The notes: a model not told the origin generated them from the letters alone. A stretch of 64,000 bases of DNA from Calliphora vicina (GCF_958450345.1 NC_088784.1:44206278-44270277); one strand, 5' to 3'. Numbered from the stretch's first letter, positions 34,454-46,434 are shown. Translations and numbers: made by a program.

Positions 34454-34656
34454 TGCACAGTTGGGCAGCATCAAATTTTTTTTGGAAATAAATCTGGTAT
34501 TTCTAAACGGCTAATCCGATCGGGATAAAATGTGACCTGGACATAGACAAGGAGTATTAGAGTTTAAGTTATTAAAATGGAACCCTCAAATGCTCAAAGT
34601 AGAGTACCTTCGACATATACAATTTTTAAACACGTGCAATTTTTTTGTTTCCCATC
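34454..34656 (+). repeat. Third copy of the 9.86-kb foldback arm, piece 1
   Basis: GCACAGTTGGGCAGC... through TTAAACACGTGC matches 9862-10050 at the left arm tip. It ends at the hAT insertion (duplication TTCCCATC, 34649-34656). It continues at 36578-36592, 40649-40817 and 44856-44940. Confidence 0.8.
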
Positions 34657-36569
34657 TAGGGTTGCCAGATAACAAAAGTCAAATAACTGGACCATAAGAA
34701 AAATTTACCTGGATTTTTAAAAAATAACTGGACAATTTAAAAATGCTCTTATAGTTCAAAAAAGTTAAATTTAAGTTAAGTTTTTTTTTTTACAAAAATA
34801 AATAAAAAATAAAGAAACGCTAAATTAAATGCTACATACATATGTGTAAACAATTTTAAACTTTTATTTTCAAAAATAACCCAATTATAACCAAAATTCA
34901 AACAACGTATCATTAAGTGCATGATTTTCTTAAACAAAATAACGTTAACGCTTTGAGTAATTAATTAATAAATAGTATTTTACCCTATTTAAGGTAGTTT
35001 TCTTATATTTCTTAATAAATTTGTGAAAATTTAATAAGTACATTTTTTTTAATTTAAATAAGTTCTTTAAAAACTCCTTTTTTATTTAAGATTTTATTAT
35101 TTGATACAAATTTATATTGATGATACGTTATCTTGGTTTTAGAAAACATTAATTCAAAATAACTTAAGACGCATATCATAAAAGAAAAGTGTACTTTTTT
35201 TATAGAATATATTTCTAGTTTTATTGTAATCCAAATTTTAAATATCAAAACGGACAGAAAACTGCTATTTTTGGATTTAACATCTTCGATATTAATCAAA
35301 ATTACCACGCATATTACGGTTCCAAATGGTTCCTCAAATCAATCATCGGAAACCCTTTCCACTTCAAATCGCGATTTGAAAATTGAAAAATTTGTTAAAA
35401 TTCTCTAAAATTATATACACATAATTGCCCATAATATTGGGCAATAATCACCCCTATCGCGAATCAACATTTCACATGAAATATTTTCCCTTTTTCGTTC
35501 ATCAACTTTGTTCACGTGAAAAAAAATTCCCCTTGTGAAATTTTTAGATGGAATTTTGTAAACAATAAACAGCTGTTACGAACAAAATCAACTATTGTGA
35601 ATGTAAAGTTCATCATAATATTCCCGATAGCAATTTTCCCTTCGAGGGAAATGAATATTTCATGGGAACAAAATTTCACATGTTATTTCCGATAGGGGTG
35701 TATTTTTGATTTCATTTTAAATGCAAAGATATTGTCCTTAAAATTGTGTATATAAAATTGTTTACTTCCAAAAGGTTAAAGATCAATTTTCGAAGTAATG
35801 TAAAAGATATCAAAGATGGCAGTGTTAAAAATTAAAAAAAAAAACATGGAATATCTTGCGGCAAAAGCAACATTATATTTTATATTTCTAAAACTTTGGA
35901 AGCTTTGATTAATTATCTCACGATAAAAGGGATTGTTTTAAATTTAAAAATTAAATTTAGTTGTAAAGTGGTTCGTCTCCGAACTCATATCATTGCTCTA
36001 AATACGTAATATCATTTTTTAAAAATTGATTTGCTTCTAATTGTAAAGGTTTTGTTTCGAGAGATGAAAACTTTTTTAAAATAGTTACAACTTTGCTTCC
36101 TGTTTTAATCGATTTTTAAGGCAATTCAATAGATTACTAACTGTACAGTTCTATAATAGTAAAGGAATCACTTTCTATGGCTAAATTCATGCATTACGTT
36201 ATACATAAAATACAAATATGTCGCTGACAAACCTTCATCCATATATTCTTCATCATCATTATAACAAATACCCATGTGACTTTTCGACAAGCGTTTTGAA
36301 GAGGTATTTTTACCACTTTACTGCTGACCAAGGATATATTAATCGGTCGGTTGCTCGCTAGGTACTAATCACTGTAAGGAAAAAATACAACTGACATTTG
36401 CAATCACAATTGTATAATTGTAGAATTTTTTTCTGTACAAAATATTAATTAATAAAAAAAATATTTTGCAAAATGAAAGAAATTATTTTTTAACTGGAAA
36501 AATTGTGTTTTAGCTGGAAACTGGACAAGATACAAAAAACTGGACAATCCAGGCCGTCTGGCAACCCTA
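34657..36569. mobile_element. hAT element, 8-bp duplication TTCCCATC
   Basis: Tips TAGGGTTGCCAGA at both ends; perfect TTCCCATC on both sides (34649-34656, 36570-36577). AACTGGAC motifs recur just inside both tips. 1913 bp; no transposase frame. A small MITE lies within. Confidence 0.93.
35449..35700. mobile_element. Short MITE nested in the hAT
   Basis: Inverted ends CACCCCTATCGSRAAT and extended inverted matches (CATTTCACATGAAATATT, AATATTTCATGGGAAC). 252 bp; no clear duplication. Confidence 0.65.
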
Positions 36570-36596
36570 TTCCCATCCGATTTCAAATACATATAT

Positions 36597-37342
36597 GGGG
36601 CATTTCACGTCAAGTGAACCAACTTTTGAAATCGATGTCTTCCGATCGCGATGAAATTTGCACCAATGTTAGTTCTATTGGATAGTAATTCGGACACCAT
36701 TTTTCAACAACATCGGTCAAGAACTCTCCGAGTTATAAGAGGTCAAAATTTGACATTTTGGCCAAACAGGTGTTTTTTTTATCCATATAACTTATTACCT
36801 ATTGTTCTTAGCAAAATGTGTCCCAAATAGTTTAGATAGCTATTTATGCAAAAAACGAAAAAAAAATTTAATAAAATATTTTTGATTTTTTTTTTTTAAA
36901 TCAAAAATATTTTTGACTTTTTTTTTCAAAATGTGCCCTTTTTATTTATTTTTTTTTAAGAAAGCTTAGGTCTTTTCCTAAGCGACCTATATGGTCGCTT
37001 AGTGGGATGCGAGTGGGATATCTATCAAAAAAAATATTTTGTAACTCAAGATTTAAAATTTTTGAATTTTTTTGCAAAATCAAAAACTTTGTTGACTTTT
37101 TTTAAAAAAATGGACCCATTTTTTAATTTTTTTTTTTGCGCAGAAGAAAGCTTATGTGTTTTCCTTTAACACCCTTTTTGTCGCTTAGTGGGATGCGAGT
37201 GGGATATCTATAAACAAAATGTTTTGTAAATCAAGACATACAATTTTTTACTTTTTTTTGAAAAATCAAAAACCTTTTTGACTTTTTTTTTCCAAAATGA
37301 ACTCTTTTTTTATTAATTTTTTTTTCTCAAAAGAAAGCTTAG
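36597..37342. repeat. Left long terminal inverted repeat
   Basis: Pairs with 39909-40644; the inner boundary is after AAAGAAAGCTTAG. Confidence 0.85.
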
Positions 37343-37620
37343 GTCTATTCCTTTAAAACCTTTTTGGTCATACCCAACTAAAATTTCATAGCCTCGATAC
37401 TGTAATACCCATAATATGTTAACCTCAGGAATAAAAATCACTTTTTTTCTATGGAAATGTTGAATAAATTAATTTTGTTATTTATTTGTAATAATAATTA
37501 ATTTAATATATAATAATAATAATAAAAAGATGAATAATTTAGTAAAATTTAATCTTAATCACAATAGATCAATTTATATAATAACTATTTTTACACTTAA
37601 TTTATGAAGTTTTTAAATTT

Positions 37621-39634
37621 TCAAATATCCATACTTTTATCCTCCTTATTTGTCACCTTTATTAGCTGCTTTTTTTTTGTCAATCCTTTCTTGGCGTTAT
37701 TAGATTCAGCTACTGATTTCGCTGCCGGCTTCTTTTTTGGCTTTGGAAAGAAATCGCATTGAGTAGATGCAGAAAACTTTTTTAATTTGAGTCTTCCATC
37801 GACAAGCGGTATGAAAGCATGGTATTGAGCAGTGCCATCGATTGTTACCGCAGCATCGAATCTGCTCTTTAGTGTTTTCAATGTTTCGTCATGATCCTCT
37901 TTGCTACTAAATACTATTTTAGTTTCTTTACAATAATTCTTTGCCCAATGGAATAAAGCAGTCGCATCTAAGATGCGATCTTGATGAGAGCACTGGAGGC
38001 TATACTTCGCTGCATTTCTTTTGAGGTTTGCTCCAATACCATCACATGCTCCTTTACCATGAGCAGTAGGATGAAAATGCCACTCAGCTGGCATTCCAAA
38101 ATCTTTTTCATGAGCTGTAAGATTTGCGAAGCTACTTTTGTTTTTAAAATGTTGACGAGCTCCGTCCGAAACGTAGTATACCTTTTCTACTGTAAATTTT
38201 GATTTTAGATAATTTAGTATTATCTTCTGGTACTCATAAACTGCAACGGTGTCATGTTTTAAATCGTCGGATATGATTGCCATACTTTTGTGTTCCAGGT
38301 TTTCTTCTTTCATGTAGTAAATAACTACTGTGAATATAGTTGCTTGGTCGTTATTGAAGTGGAATGCTTGTATGGAATCCTGAAGAACATATTTATAGTT
38401 CTCTGCGAAATCAAATGAAATAATGAATTCACCAGACTTCAAATGTGTTTTCAAGTCCTTGAAGAATGACCACTGCTCTTTGACTAAAAAGTCATGGTTT
38501 CTCAAATTTAGCAATCCTCTACACAGTTCTTCCACAAAATCATCCATATTTAAAATTATGGTTTTCAGTGTGCATCTTTCAGTCTGAAGCCAAGATTCAA
38601 ATTTTAACTCCTCAATACATTCTCGATCAAAAGAGTTGATTAAATTTTCTTTGATGGATGTGGTTTCCGGGCAATTCGAATATTCACCTAAGTGGCAAGA
38701 AGTTGTAGCATTAGGGCACATAGTCAATTTAAGGCAATCGCGGTAATGGTGTAAATCTTCTGATGAATCATCTTTAAAGTAATTTAAGTTGATTTCCTTC
38801 AACATCAATTTAACATTTTCATGGTAAATACAAATACATACTGTGTGAGTTCCGCTGCTTCCTGCCAAAACGCAATGTTTTGGCCTCAGTTGTGTAAATT
38901 TTGTGAATCCAATTTTGACATCTTCGTATTCAGATTGAAATGTTGCGAATAATTCATTCAGGTTACAGAGAACCATTCTCTTCTGCATTTGAACTTTCTT
39001 GCCATCGATTCGTACAGACATTCAGTCTTTCATCCCTGGCATCAGGCGACTCATATCATCTCGCTGATAAAACTGAGTTATTAGAGATTTAGTATCGCAT
39101 TCCAAAGTTTTTCCCTTCTTTTTGTTTGGGAGTGTGAGAATCCCATGCTCAGCAACCAATTGTTTAGCAATTCTTGCTTTTCGTTGAGACGTTCCAAACT
39201 CAGTCATTGTTTTTGCAGAACTCCATGTTCTTGGAGCAAGCGTGAGAAGTTGAATTCTTTCATTTGTTCAAGAACTTCTACTGCATCCTTATGGTATTGG
39301 TTTCGACACTCATTCGTTGAATTTGAAAAGTTAGAATAACCATCATCATCAACAGTTCTGTCTTCATTCTCGGAATTACTTTTGTCTTCATCTGGAATAA
39401 CTTCAACGCAAGGCTCATTACTATTCAAATTGGGTAATTCGTTCAACTTTCCGAGCTCTTTCCTGCATGATCCACAAATTTTCAATCGTTTTGCCAGCGT
39501 AGGGAATTTTTTAATAAGCCGTCGGAAATATTTCGCATATCTGATGATCTCTGCTTCATTTTGTTAAAGGGATTAAAACAAAAAGACGAATAAATTTCAT
39601 TTTCAACCTTAGCCTTTTTAGAAGTCGTAGACAT
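37621..39634 (-). pseudogene. Transposase-like protein of unassigned family, broken
   Basis: Reading begins at ATG 39634 (MSTTSKKAKVENEIY, CFNPFN), shifts frame near 39560 into YFRRLIKKFP and a KICGSCRKEL knuckle, shifts again near 39200 into MTEFGTSQRKARIAKQLV (helical, DNA-binding-like), then meets a TGA at 39022 between GMKD and MSVRID. The main 466-codon frame (37621-39021) holds QKRMVLCNLNEL, LRPKHCVLAG and GTHTVCICIYHENVKLML, then SFDFAENYK (D204), YYVSDGARQHFKNK (D286), HFHPTAHGKGACDGIGANLK (D327), and a basic Lys-rich tail. I know this sequence pattern from many uncharacterised invertebrate proteins. D204/D286/D327 could form a DDE/D triad with 40 residues between the last two, which is an inference. 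Position inside long inverted repeats supports a transposase role. Two frameshifts and one nonsense codon make this copy dead. Confidence 0.8.
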
Positions 39635-39908
39635 TTTGAATTTTGTAAGTATTTATGTAAATAACACACGTCTTAACTTTAACGCTGTTTCTAAAAAACT
39701 GATTTCCGTATGTCTTCAGAATGACAATAAATAGTTTTTTAAGATCATATAGGTAGTACGTTTTAATGAATGAGTCTAAAATCTTTTATTAGGGTCAAGA
39801 AGGGCTTACATACTAAAGTACCTAGTTTAACCAAATGTTACAAATAATAATAAAAATAAACCACCATATAAATAACCTACCTGTCAACTTCTACCTCTCC
39901 ATCCACTT

Positions 39909-40644
39909 CTAAGCTTTCTTTTGAGAAAAAAAAATTAATAAAAAAAGAGTCCATTTTGGAAAAAAAAAGTCAAAAAGGTTTTTGATTTTTCAAAAAAAAG
40001 TAAAAAATTGTATGTCTTGAGTTACAAAACATTTTTTTTATAGATATCCCACTCGCATCCCACTAAGCGACAAAAAGGGTGTTAAAGGAAAACACATAAG
40101 CTTTCTTCTGAGCAAAAAAAAAATTAAAAAATGTCAACAAAGTTTTTGATTTTGCAAAAAAATTCAAAAATTTTAAATCTTGAGTTACAAAATATTTTTT
40201 TTGATAGATATCCCACTCGCATCCCACTAAGCGACCATATAGGTCGCTTAGGAAAAGACCTAAGCTTTCTTAAAAAAAAATAAATAAAAAGGGCCCATTT
40301 TGAAAAAAAAGTCAAAAATATTTTTGATTTAAAAAAAAAAAATCAAAAATATTTTATTAAATTTTTTTAATTTTTTTTTTCGTTTTTTGCATAAATAGCT
40401 ATCTAAACTATTTGGGACACATTTTGCTAAGAACAATAGGTAATAAGTTATATTTGAATAAAAAAAAACACCTGTTTGGCCAAAATGTCAAATTTTGACC
40501 TCCTATAACTCAGAGAGTTCTTGACCGATCTTGTTGAAAAATGGTGTCCGAATTACTATCCAATAGAACTAACATTGGTGCAAATTTCATCGCGATCGGA
40601 AGACATCGATTTCAAAAGTTGGTTCACTTGACGTGAAATGCCCC
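39909..40644. repeat. Right long terminal inverted repeat
   Basis: Inverted partner of 36597-37342. Most differences lie in A/T runs. Confidence 0.85.
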
Positions 40645-40648
40645 ATAT

Positions 40649-40820
40649 TTATATTTTTGGAAAGTGCTCGAAAGCATGTGCTATTTATCTCTTTTATTTA
40701 TCTCCGAGATGTAGGCATTTCAAAACTTAAATTTTAAAATTTTGCCTTACCTTGGTTCGCTTTTTTAAAAATATATGTCGTACTTTTGGACCGAATGGAC
40801 TCAAATTTTTTTGTTAGTTA
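40649..40820 (+). repeat. Third copy of the foldback arm, piece 3
   Basis: Continues piece 1 (34454-34656) and piece 2 (36578-36592) colinearly with the paralogue at about 13200-13400 read on the minus strand (TTTTGGAAAG, GTGCTATTTATCTCTT, TTGGACCGAATGGACT). It is cut at TTA 40818-40820 by the next element. Confidence 0.85.
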
Positions 40821-41219
40821 AGGTACGGTCAGATTAGTCAAACATTTGATTAAAATTGTCAAATATTTATTTGCCGTAATCTGACCACAAAATATTTTTG
40901 AGAGGCAAACAAGAAAACAGCTGATTTTAGGCAAACAAAATTATTTGCCATCAATCAAAAGTGTTCTCAATGTGAACATAGTGTGACCACTGAATGTCAA
41001 ATAGAAATGTTTACAAAATTTCTTATGATCAAATAATGGTAAACAAAATTTGATAAATATTAAACAAAATGGCAAAATTAATGTTTTTAATAATATTATA
41101 GCAAATTTTGACAATATTTTTAAAATTGTTATAAATTATATAAATTAATATTTTATCAAATATAGAACGGTATGTATAACAGTAATTTTAATATTATCTA
41201 TATATGTGTATAAAAGAGT

Positions 41220-42330
41220 AACGTTACTGACTGACTGATTCATCATCGCACAGCCCAAGCTGGCTCCCCAAAATGATCCACTAAGAAGGGAACGTTTATG
41301 GGGTAAAAAGGGTAAATTCGGTAACATTATATCTTCAAAACTTATAAATATACAAAAAAACTTAAAACTACATGTTACTTCATTAAAAAAAAGCTGACAG
41401 GTATTTGGCACTTTTTCAAAATTCGAACCTTTTAGGGGAGAAAACGGATAAAAACTGTATCTTGGTACTTTTTTGGCATCATATGCATCTTTTAAACCAC
41501 TAAACATAGAAACAAATTTCAAATCGTATTCTTTACTTATCAAAAAATAACAAATATGAATTTGGCACTTTTTGGAAATTCGAACTTTTATTGTGTTTAT
41601 TTTTGGTACTTTTTTCATAAAATATTTTTTTCTATAAATTGACATAAATATACGAATACTTTATTATGAGATCCACCACGAAATATAAATTTATTTGAAT
41701 AAAATTTTACCACCGCAATGGTGATAAAAAAGGTACCTAAAATGGGATAAAAACAGGAAAATATATTTTATTTGAAATTATTAAGCCAATTTTGATAATT
41801 TGTTTAACACTGGTTCCTGGATTCATACTAAAATTAACTAACATATTTTTTAATCGTTTGAGGCATGTCTGTAGCACTAACATTTTTGGCAAGATGGAGT
41901 ATTTTAAAAATTTCAAACTTGACAGGTGTTCAAGAAGGAAAAGGGAAATTGGTACTTTTCTCCTTATGGTACTTTTTTAATATTATTCAACATATTGACA
42001 TTAAAGTTAGCTGATATGTATCTGAGTGAAGATAGAGTGCATAGGTACCAAAATGTGAGAACTGAACTATAGGTATTTTTTCGTCATTCTTTCTAATGGT
42101 ACTTTTTCTTGAATAATGTACCTAGAAATATGAAATTAAGCATATATGGTACTGAGTGAATGAGAATGGTACTTCTAATGGTACTTTTGGAATACATTTA
42201 TAATAATGAACCTGGAATTATGAAATTTGGAACATATGATCCTAAATGAGTAAGAATTCGCAAAAGGTGGACTTAGTGTAATTTTTCTTCTTCTAATGGT
42301 ACTTTTTAAATTTTCTTTAATAATTGACCT
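41220..42330. repeat. Degenerate GGTACTTTTT repeat region
   Basis: AATGGTACTTTT, AATGTACCTAGAAATATGAAATT and similar phrases recur at roughly 100-bp intervals from about 41940 to 42320. An ACTGACTGACTGATTCATC run sits at 41226. Nature unknown; it may be an old insertion inside the Harbinger-like element. Confidence 0.5.
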
Positions 42331-42350
42331 AGAAATATGAAATTATGTAT

Positions 42351-43347
42351 CAGAGCTGTAAATGAATCATTCTTTTTTGATTTTAATTCATTATGAATTA
42401 GCTAAATTTTGAATTAATTCATTGAATTGAAAAAATGAATTGAATGAAATTTGAATCAATTCAAACGAATTAAGCAGAAATGAATTTCAATTCATTTCTA
42501 ATTCAAATGAATTTGTAAAAATGAGTTGCAATTCATTTACAATTCATTTGAATTGAATTGATTTTGAATTAATTCAAATGAATTAGAAAAAAGAATTAGC
42601 AATTCAAATGAATGACTCGAAAATGAGTTGCAATCAATCAAATTCAAGAGCAGATCTCTAGGGGGAATGAAAGATTTCTCCTACCAAAATGAAAATATCC
42701 AGTACAAAAATTGAAAAGCCTTGACATATGTATATACGCGCCTGATCAATGAAAACATGGTGTTTGGAGTTTATTTCTCAAAGAACTGATTTTTATTTTG
42801 AAATACGCTGAACGACAAAACATATTTAATATTCAAGAAGCAATTAATAATTTTTGAAATTTTGTGACCCACGACCACCCAACGACAAACTTTTTGCTAA
42901 TGTTTATATTATATTTATTTCAAAAAAATAAAACTATCTTCCAAAAATAATCAAAAATCAGGAAAAATAACAATGTAGTTCAAAACACAATTGAGTTTCA
43001 TAAATAAGACTAATTCGATTTAATTAGAATGCATTTGGAAATGAATTGCTAATTTTTTTCTAATTCATTTGAATTAATTCAAAATCAATTCAATTCAAAT
43101 GAATTGTAAATGAATTGAATTAATTCAAAATCAATTCAATTCATTTGAATTGGAAACGAATTGCAATTCATTTTTACCAAATTCATTTGAATTAATTCAA
43201 AATCAATTCAATTCATTTGAATTAGAAACGAATTGCAATTCATTTTTACCAAATTCATTTGAATTGACTCAAATTTCATTCAATTCATTTTTTTGTGTGA
43301 ATGATTCGCGAATTAATTCAAAAATGAGTGATTCATTTACAGCTCTG
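42351..43347. mobile_element. hAT foldback element, 8-bp duplication TTATGTAT
   Basis: A perfect 19-bp inverted repeat CAGAGCTGTAAATGAATCA; perfect TTATGTAT on both sides (42343-42350, 43348-43355). Both ends run into arrays of AATTCATTTGAATTAATTC-type palindromes (about 42390-42650 and 43020-43330). 997 bp, non-coding; ORFs at 43150-43594 are readings of the array and its flank. Confidence 0.93.
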
Positions 43348-44855
43348 TTATGTATATACTTAGTTCTGAGTGAATGAAAATTCACTGAAGAGACTTATTT
43401 ATTCACGTATTTTGTTCACTAATGAAACTAGAAAATTAAAAACAGCTTATATGCATCCGATTGTGTGTGAATCCACAAGTGGGAGCGTTATTTTTCACCT
43501 AAGTAGGTTAGAATTCAAAGCGGGGACTCTTTATTCGGATGTAACTTTTTGTATTTTCTTCACCAATGCTCATAGAAACATGAACTCAAGCTAATATAGA
43601 CCCGAGCGAGTGGAAATCTAAGAAATTTTAATTTTATATAGAAATTTTTCACCAAAATGCAAAAGTGAGAACGAAATTTATGAATTATTGTTGAGAATCC
43701 CACAATTCAAAAAAAAAATTTCAAAAATCCCAAAAACGATATTTTTTAGATTTTTAACTTTGTTGACTGTACCGAGGTCCGGGTTATAAATTCCCTTTGC
43801 AAGATATTTAGAACATATTAGGTTATACAAGAGTGGTTTTAATTTTTTAAAAGCAGCTAAGCGATTAGAGAAAATTTTGCATAAATTTGCAATTTACAGA
43901 AAAAATAAGTCCAATTCGGAGGGCTCTGAAATGCGCAGTTCTACAAATTTTTAAATTATTTTACTTTTATAGTACTTCCCAAAATGTTATCTTTGAGAAA
44001 AATATAAACACATTATATATTTGGTTTTCATTTTCGTTTAACTAAACATTAATGCAAGTACTTATTTTGAAAAAAAAATCGCGAAAGAACTATTATTTTA
44101 ATTTAAATGCACATAACTTTTGATTTAGATTTTCAAATAATTAGTTTTTCCTAATATATATGTTGGTAATTCAAAAATATATATTTGAACAAAATCGGTA
44201 GAGATTTCAATCCGCTATTAGCAAAACTCCAGACTAAGGTAGGTAAAAAGCTTGAAATTTCAATTTTCAAATGTGAATATCTCGTTAACTATAAGAGGTA
44301 AACTATAGTGCAAACAATGTTTTCTGTAGTTTTCTACACATGTAAAAATTTTTCAAATCGGTTGGAGAACAAAAATTTGGCATCATTTTTAATATACCGG
44401 AGATATCCTACTTTGGGGCCTTGGAGCTCTGTCCCACCATCGAGTTTAAATCGAGTCCAAATTCACAACTTAAACTCAGCTACATCACCTTTATAGTCGT
44501 AGGAAATTTTATTAACATCGAACTATTAGTTTAGAAGTTACAGATTTATTTCCAAATTTTTTGACATTTCCCCATATTCGTTTGTATTTTTATAAAAATA
44601 ATTTTATATATTTCTGACAGTTTGATCAAATATTTTTATGAGGCAAATATTTGTGAATGTGTGACCGCAAGTCAAACATGTTTTCCCATATGTGTATTTG
44701 ACAATATTTAATGTCTGTTTTATCAAACAAAAATGGGCAAACAAATGTGCGTAGTGTGACCAGAAAATAAAATTTGTATTGCTTCAAAAGTATTTTGGGC
44801 AAATACAGAAAAATAAAAAAGCGTCAAATGTTTACCTAATCTGACCGTACCTTTA

Positions 44856-44940
44856 GACAATAAATTACATACAAAAGATTTCAGAGCAATATCAATTTAG
44901 ATATTTAAAAAATTGATGATTTTGGATGTAAGGTAATTAA
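44856..44940 (+). repeat. Third copy of the foldback arm, piece 4
   Basis: GACAATAAATTACATAC and AAAGATTTCAGAGCAATATC resume the match to about 13130-13200 (minus strand) after the Harbinger-like insertion. Confidence 0.8.
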
Positions 44941-45297
44941 GAATTTTCAAAGAATTGGTTACCAATTGCATTGTCTAATCGAATATTTTTGCAATGCATG
45001 AGACTAAAGTTGTTTGTAAGTAATTCCAGTTTATAGAATTGGTTTTTTTTCATTTTAAGAACTATTTTTTTAATAAAAAAAAGTAATCAATTTCCTACAA
45101 TGTTATAAGAACCACTCCTAAATAAAATATAAGAACTATTTCTGTTTTCCTCAATTAAAACTTCTTCCCGCTAAATAAAAATAATTAATTATTTTAATAA
45201 TAAAAAAAACAAATATATTAATTTAATTCACTGTTATTAAATATACATATGTATACAATATTTACATATTAAAGGAAATTGTTTAAAAAATTCAAAT
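44941..45297. other. Non-coding stretch
   Basis: AT-rich; nothing recognised. It would be the 3' flank of the putative exon that follows. Confidence 0.35.
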
Positions 45298-46434
45298 TTA
45301 AATTGCTGATGTAACGGCTTTGCGAAGTTCTCCATAAAATTCAATCTCAGTATGACGATGCCACTGGAAAAAATAATAATTTTATACATAATTTATTATA
45401 TAATAAATTGTTAATGTACACGCAGAGAAAAACATGATTCGACATGATTACGAAAACTATACTATGTTCGTTGTAACAATATATTGTTGTCGTAAACATA
45501 TAATTGTTGTTTTAATTTAAACAATATTTTAGTTACTGTAACCATTAAATGTTATAAACATAGTTCAAAAAGTCTTATTAGTTTATAACTTTTTTGTTTG
45601 AAACCCAACAAAAATTAGTTTAAACTAAAAAAATATTTTACGACATTATGACAATACGACCTAATAGGACACCGTTTTAATCCCCCAAATATATTTACAA
45701 CAACTAAATAATGATAAATAGTTAAACATACTATATTATGTAGTCATAATATGTTTAAAATGCAAACAAAATATGTTTACTTTTAATAGTCTTTTTTCCC
45801 ACCATTTGTGAGTGCTGGTGTTTGTAGAAGCTGTGTTATTTTTGCAAGTAAATTTTGAGTGTGTGTAATTCCATTCGCTCTATAGTTTTATTTGTATATT
45901 ATCTTTAATTTTCCAAATTTCAGTGAATTTTTCAATAATATTTTAATTGGGAATTGAGTACCTCAAAACTAAAACCTATTAAAATAAAATTTTGTATTTA
46001 TAAAAATAAATTTTAATAATAATATGATTACTTTGGATAATAATATGATTTAATTGGGTCATACATATGATTACTTTGGGTCATATTATGATTGATTTAT
46101 ATCATAATATGATTATTCCAGAACATTTTATGATTGATTTGTATCATAATATGATTATTTCAGAACATATTATAATATTTCATGATACCAATAATGATCA
46201 TAATATGTTTTGGACTACAAGCATAAATCTGATCATAATATGTTGCTCTTAGTTTATGGTTACCACAACCATGTTTTTTCTCTGCGTGTAAAAACTACTT
46301 ACAAAATAAAATATTTATAACTTTCTTAAAGTCTTAAGGCCGTTTTTTGCCTTGTATACCCCGAACATTATAGTTTAGGATTATTTCCTTTGAAAATATA
46401 TTTGGTTTGCCTTTCTGCAATCCTTTTATACTCA
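45298..46434 (-). CDS. Putative last two exons of a gene, intron filled by a MITE
   Basis: Exon A (46434-46303) follows a GTATCTTCAG acceptor and reads SIKGLQKGKPNIFSKEIILN then YNVRGIQGKKRP before a TAA in the same frame. Exon B (45363-45298) follows TTTTTTCCAG and reads WHRHTEIEFYGELRKAVTSA-Ile then TAA. The donor is GTAAGT at 46302. The intron is 939 bp, but removing the MITE at 45417-46290 leaves 65 bp, a normal fly intron. The YNVRGIQGKK phrase faintly recalls BEN-domain proteins. The TAA in exon A and the phase do not give one open product, so this may be a decayed gene, or my frame choice is wrong. Confidence 0.35.
45417..46290. mobile_element. MITE with TACACGCAGAGAAAA ends
   Basis: A 16-bp inverted repeat TACACGCAGAGAAAAA at both ends. 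The interior is rich in ATAATATGATT palindromes and contains a fragment of repeat R1 (about 45840-45960). Superfamily unassigned; no clear duplication. Confidence 0.75.

Larger units (their letters stand above)
36597..40644. mobile_element. 4.05-kb DNA transposon with ~740-bp terminal inverted repeats, ATAT duplication
   Basis: Tips GGGGCATTTCACGTCAAG at both ends, with ATAT on both sides (36593-36596, 40645-40648). The terminal repeats are very long (36597-37342 and 39909-40644) and contain subrepeats with CGCTTAGTGGGATGCGAGTG. Between them lies one minus-strand transposase-like gene (37621-39634). A relative with only the arms is at 1541-3106, also flanked by ATAT. Long arms with subrepeats recall Foldback/Galileo-like architecture, but the protein is not P-like. 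Superfamily unassigned. Confidence 0.9.
40821..44852. mobile_element. PIF/Harbinger-like element (TTA duplication), 4.0 kb, no intact transposase
   Basis: Tips AGGTACGGTCAGATTAG, matching over 26 of 28 bp; TTA on both sides (40818-40820, 44853-44855). Additional GTGACC and TCAAAC motifs lie inside both ends. The interior holds a degenerate GGTACTTTTT repeat region and a nested hAT (42351-43347). 43600-44830 is non-coding as far as I can see. The 166-aa minus ORF at 41145-41645 has no recognisable motif. Confidence 0.82.

Noticed and set aside
37981..38202. 73-aa plus-strand ORF
   Set aside because: Shadow of the transposase-like frame on the other strand.
41145..41645. 166-aa minus-strand ORF
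   Set aside because: Low-complexity reading of a repeat region inside a Harbinger-like element; no motif recognised.
43150..43594. ORFs of 74-75 aa with repeated NSFELETN-like peptides
   Set aside because: Translations of the AATTCATTTG palindrome array of a hAT MITE and of its flank.
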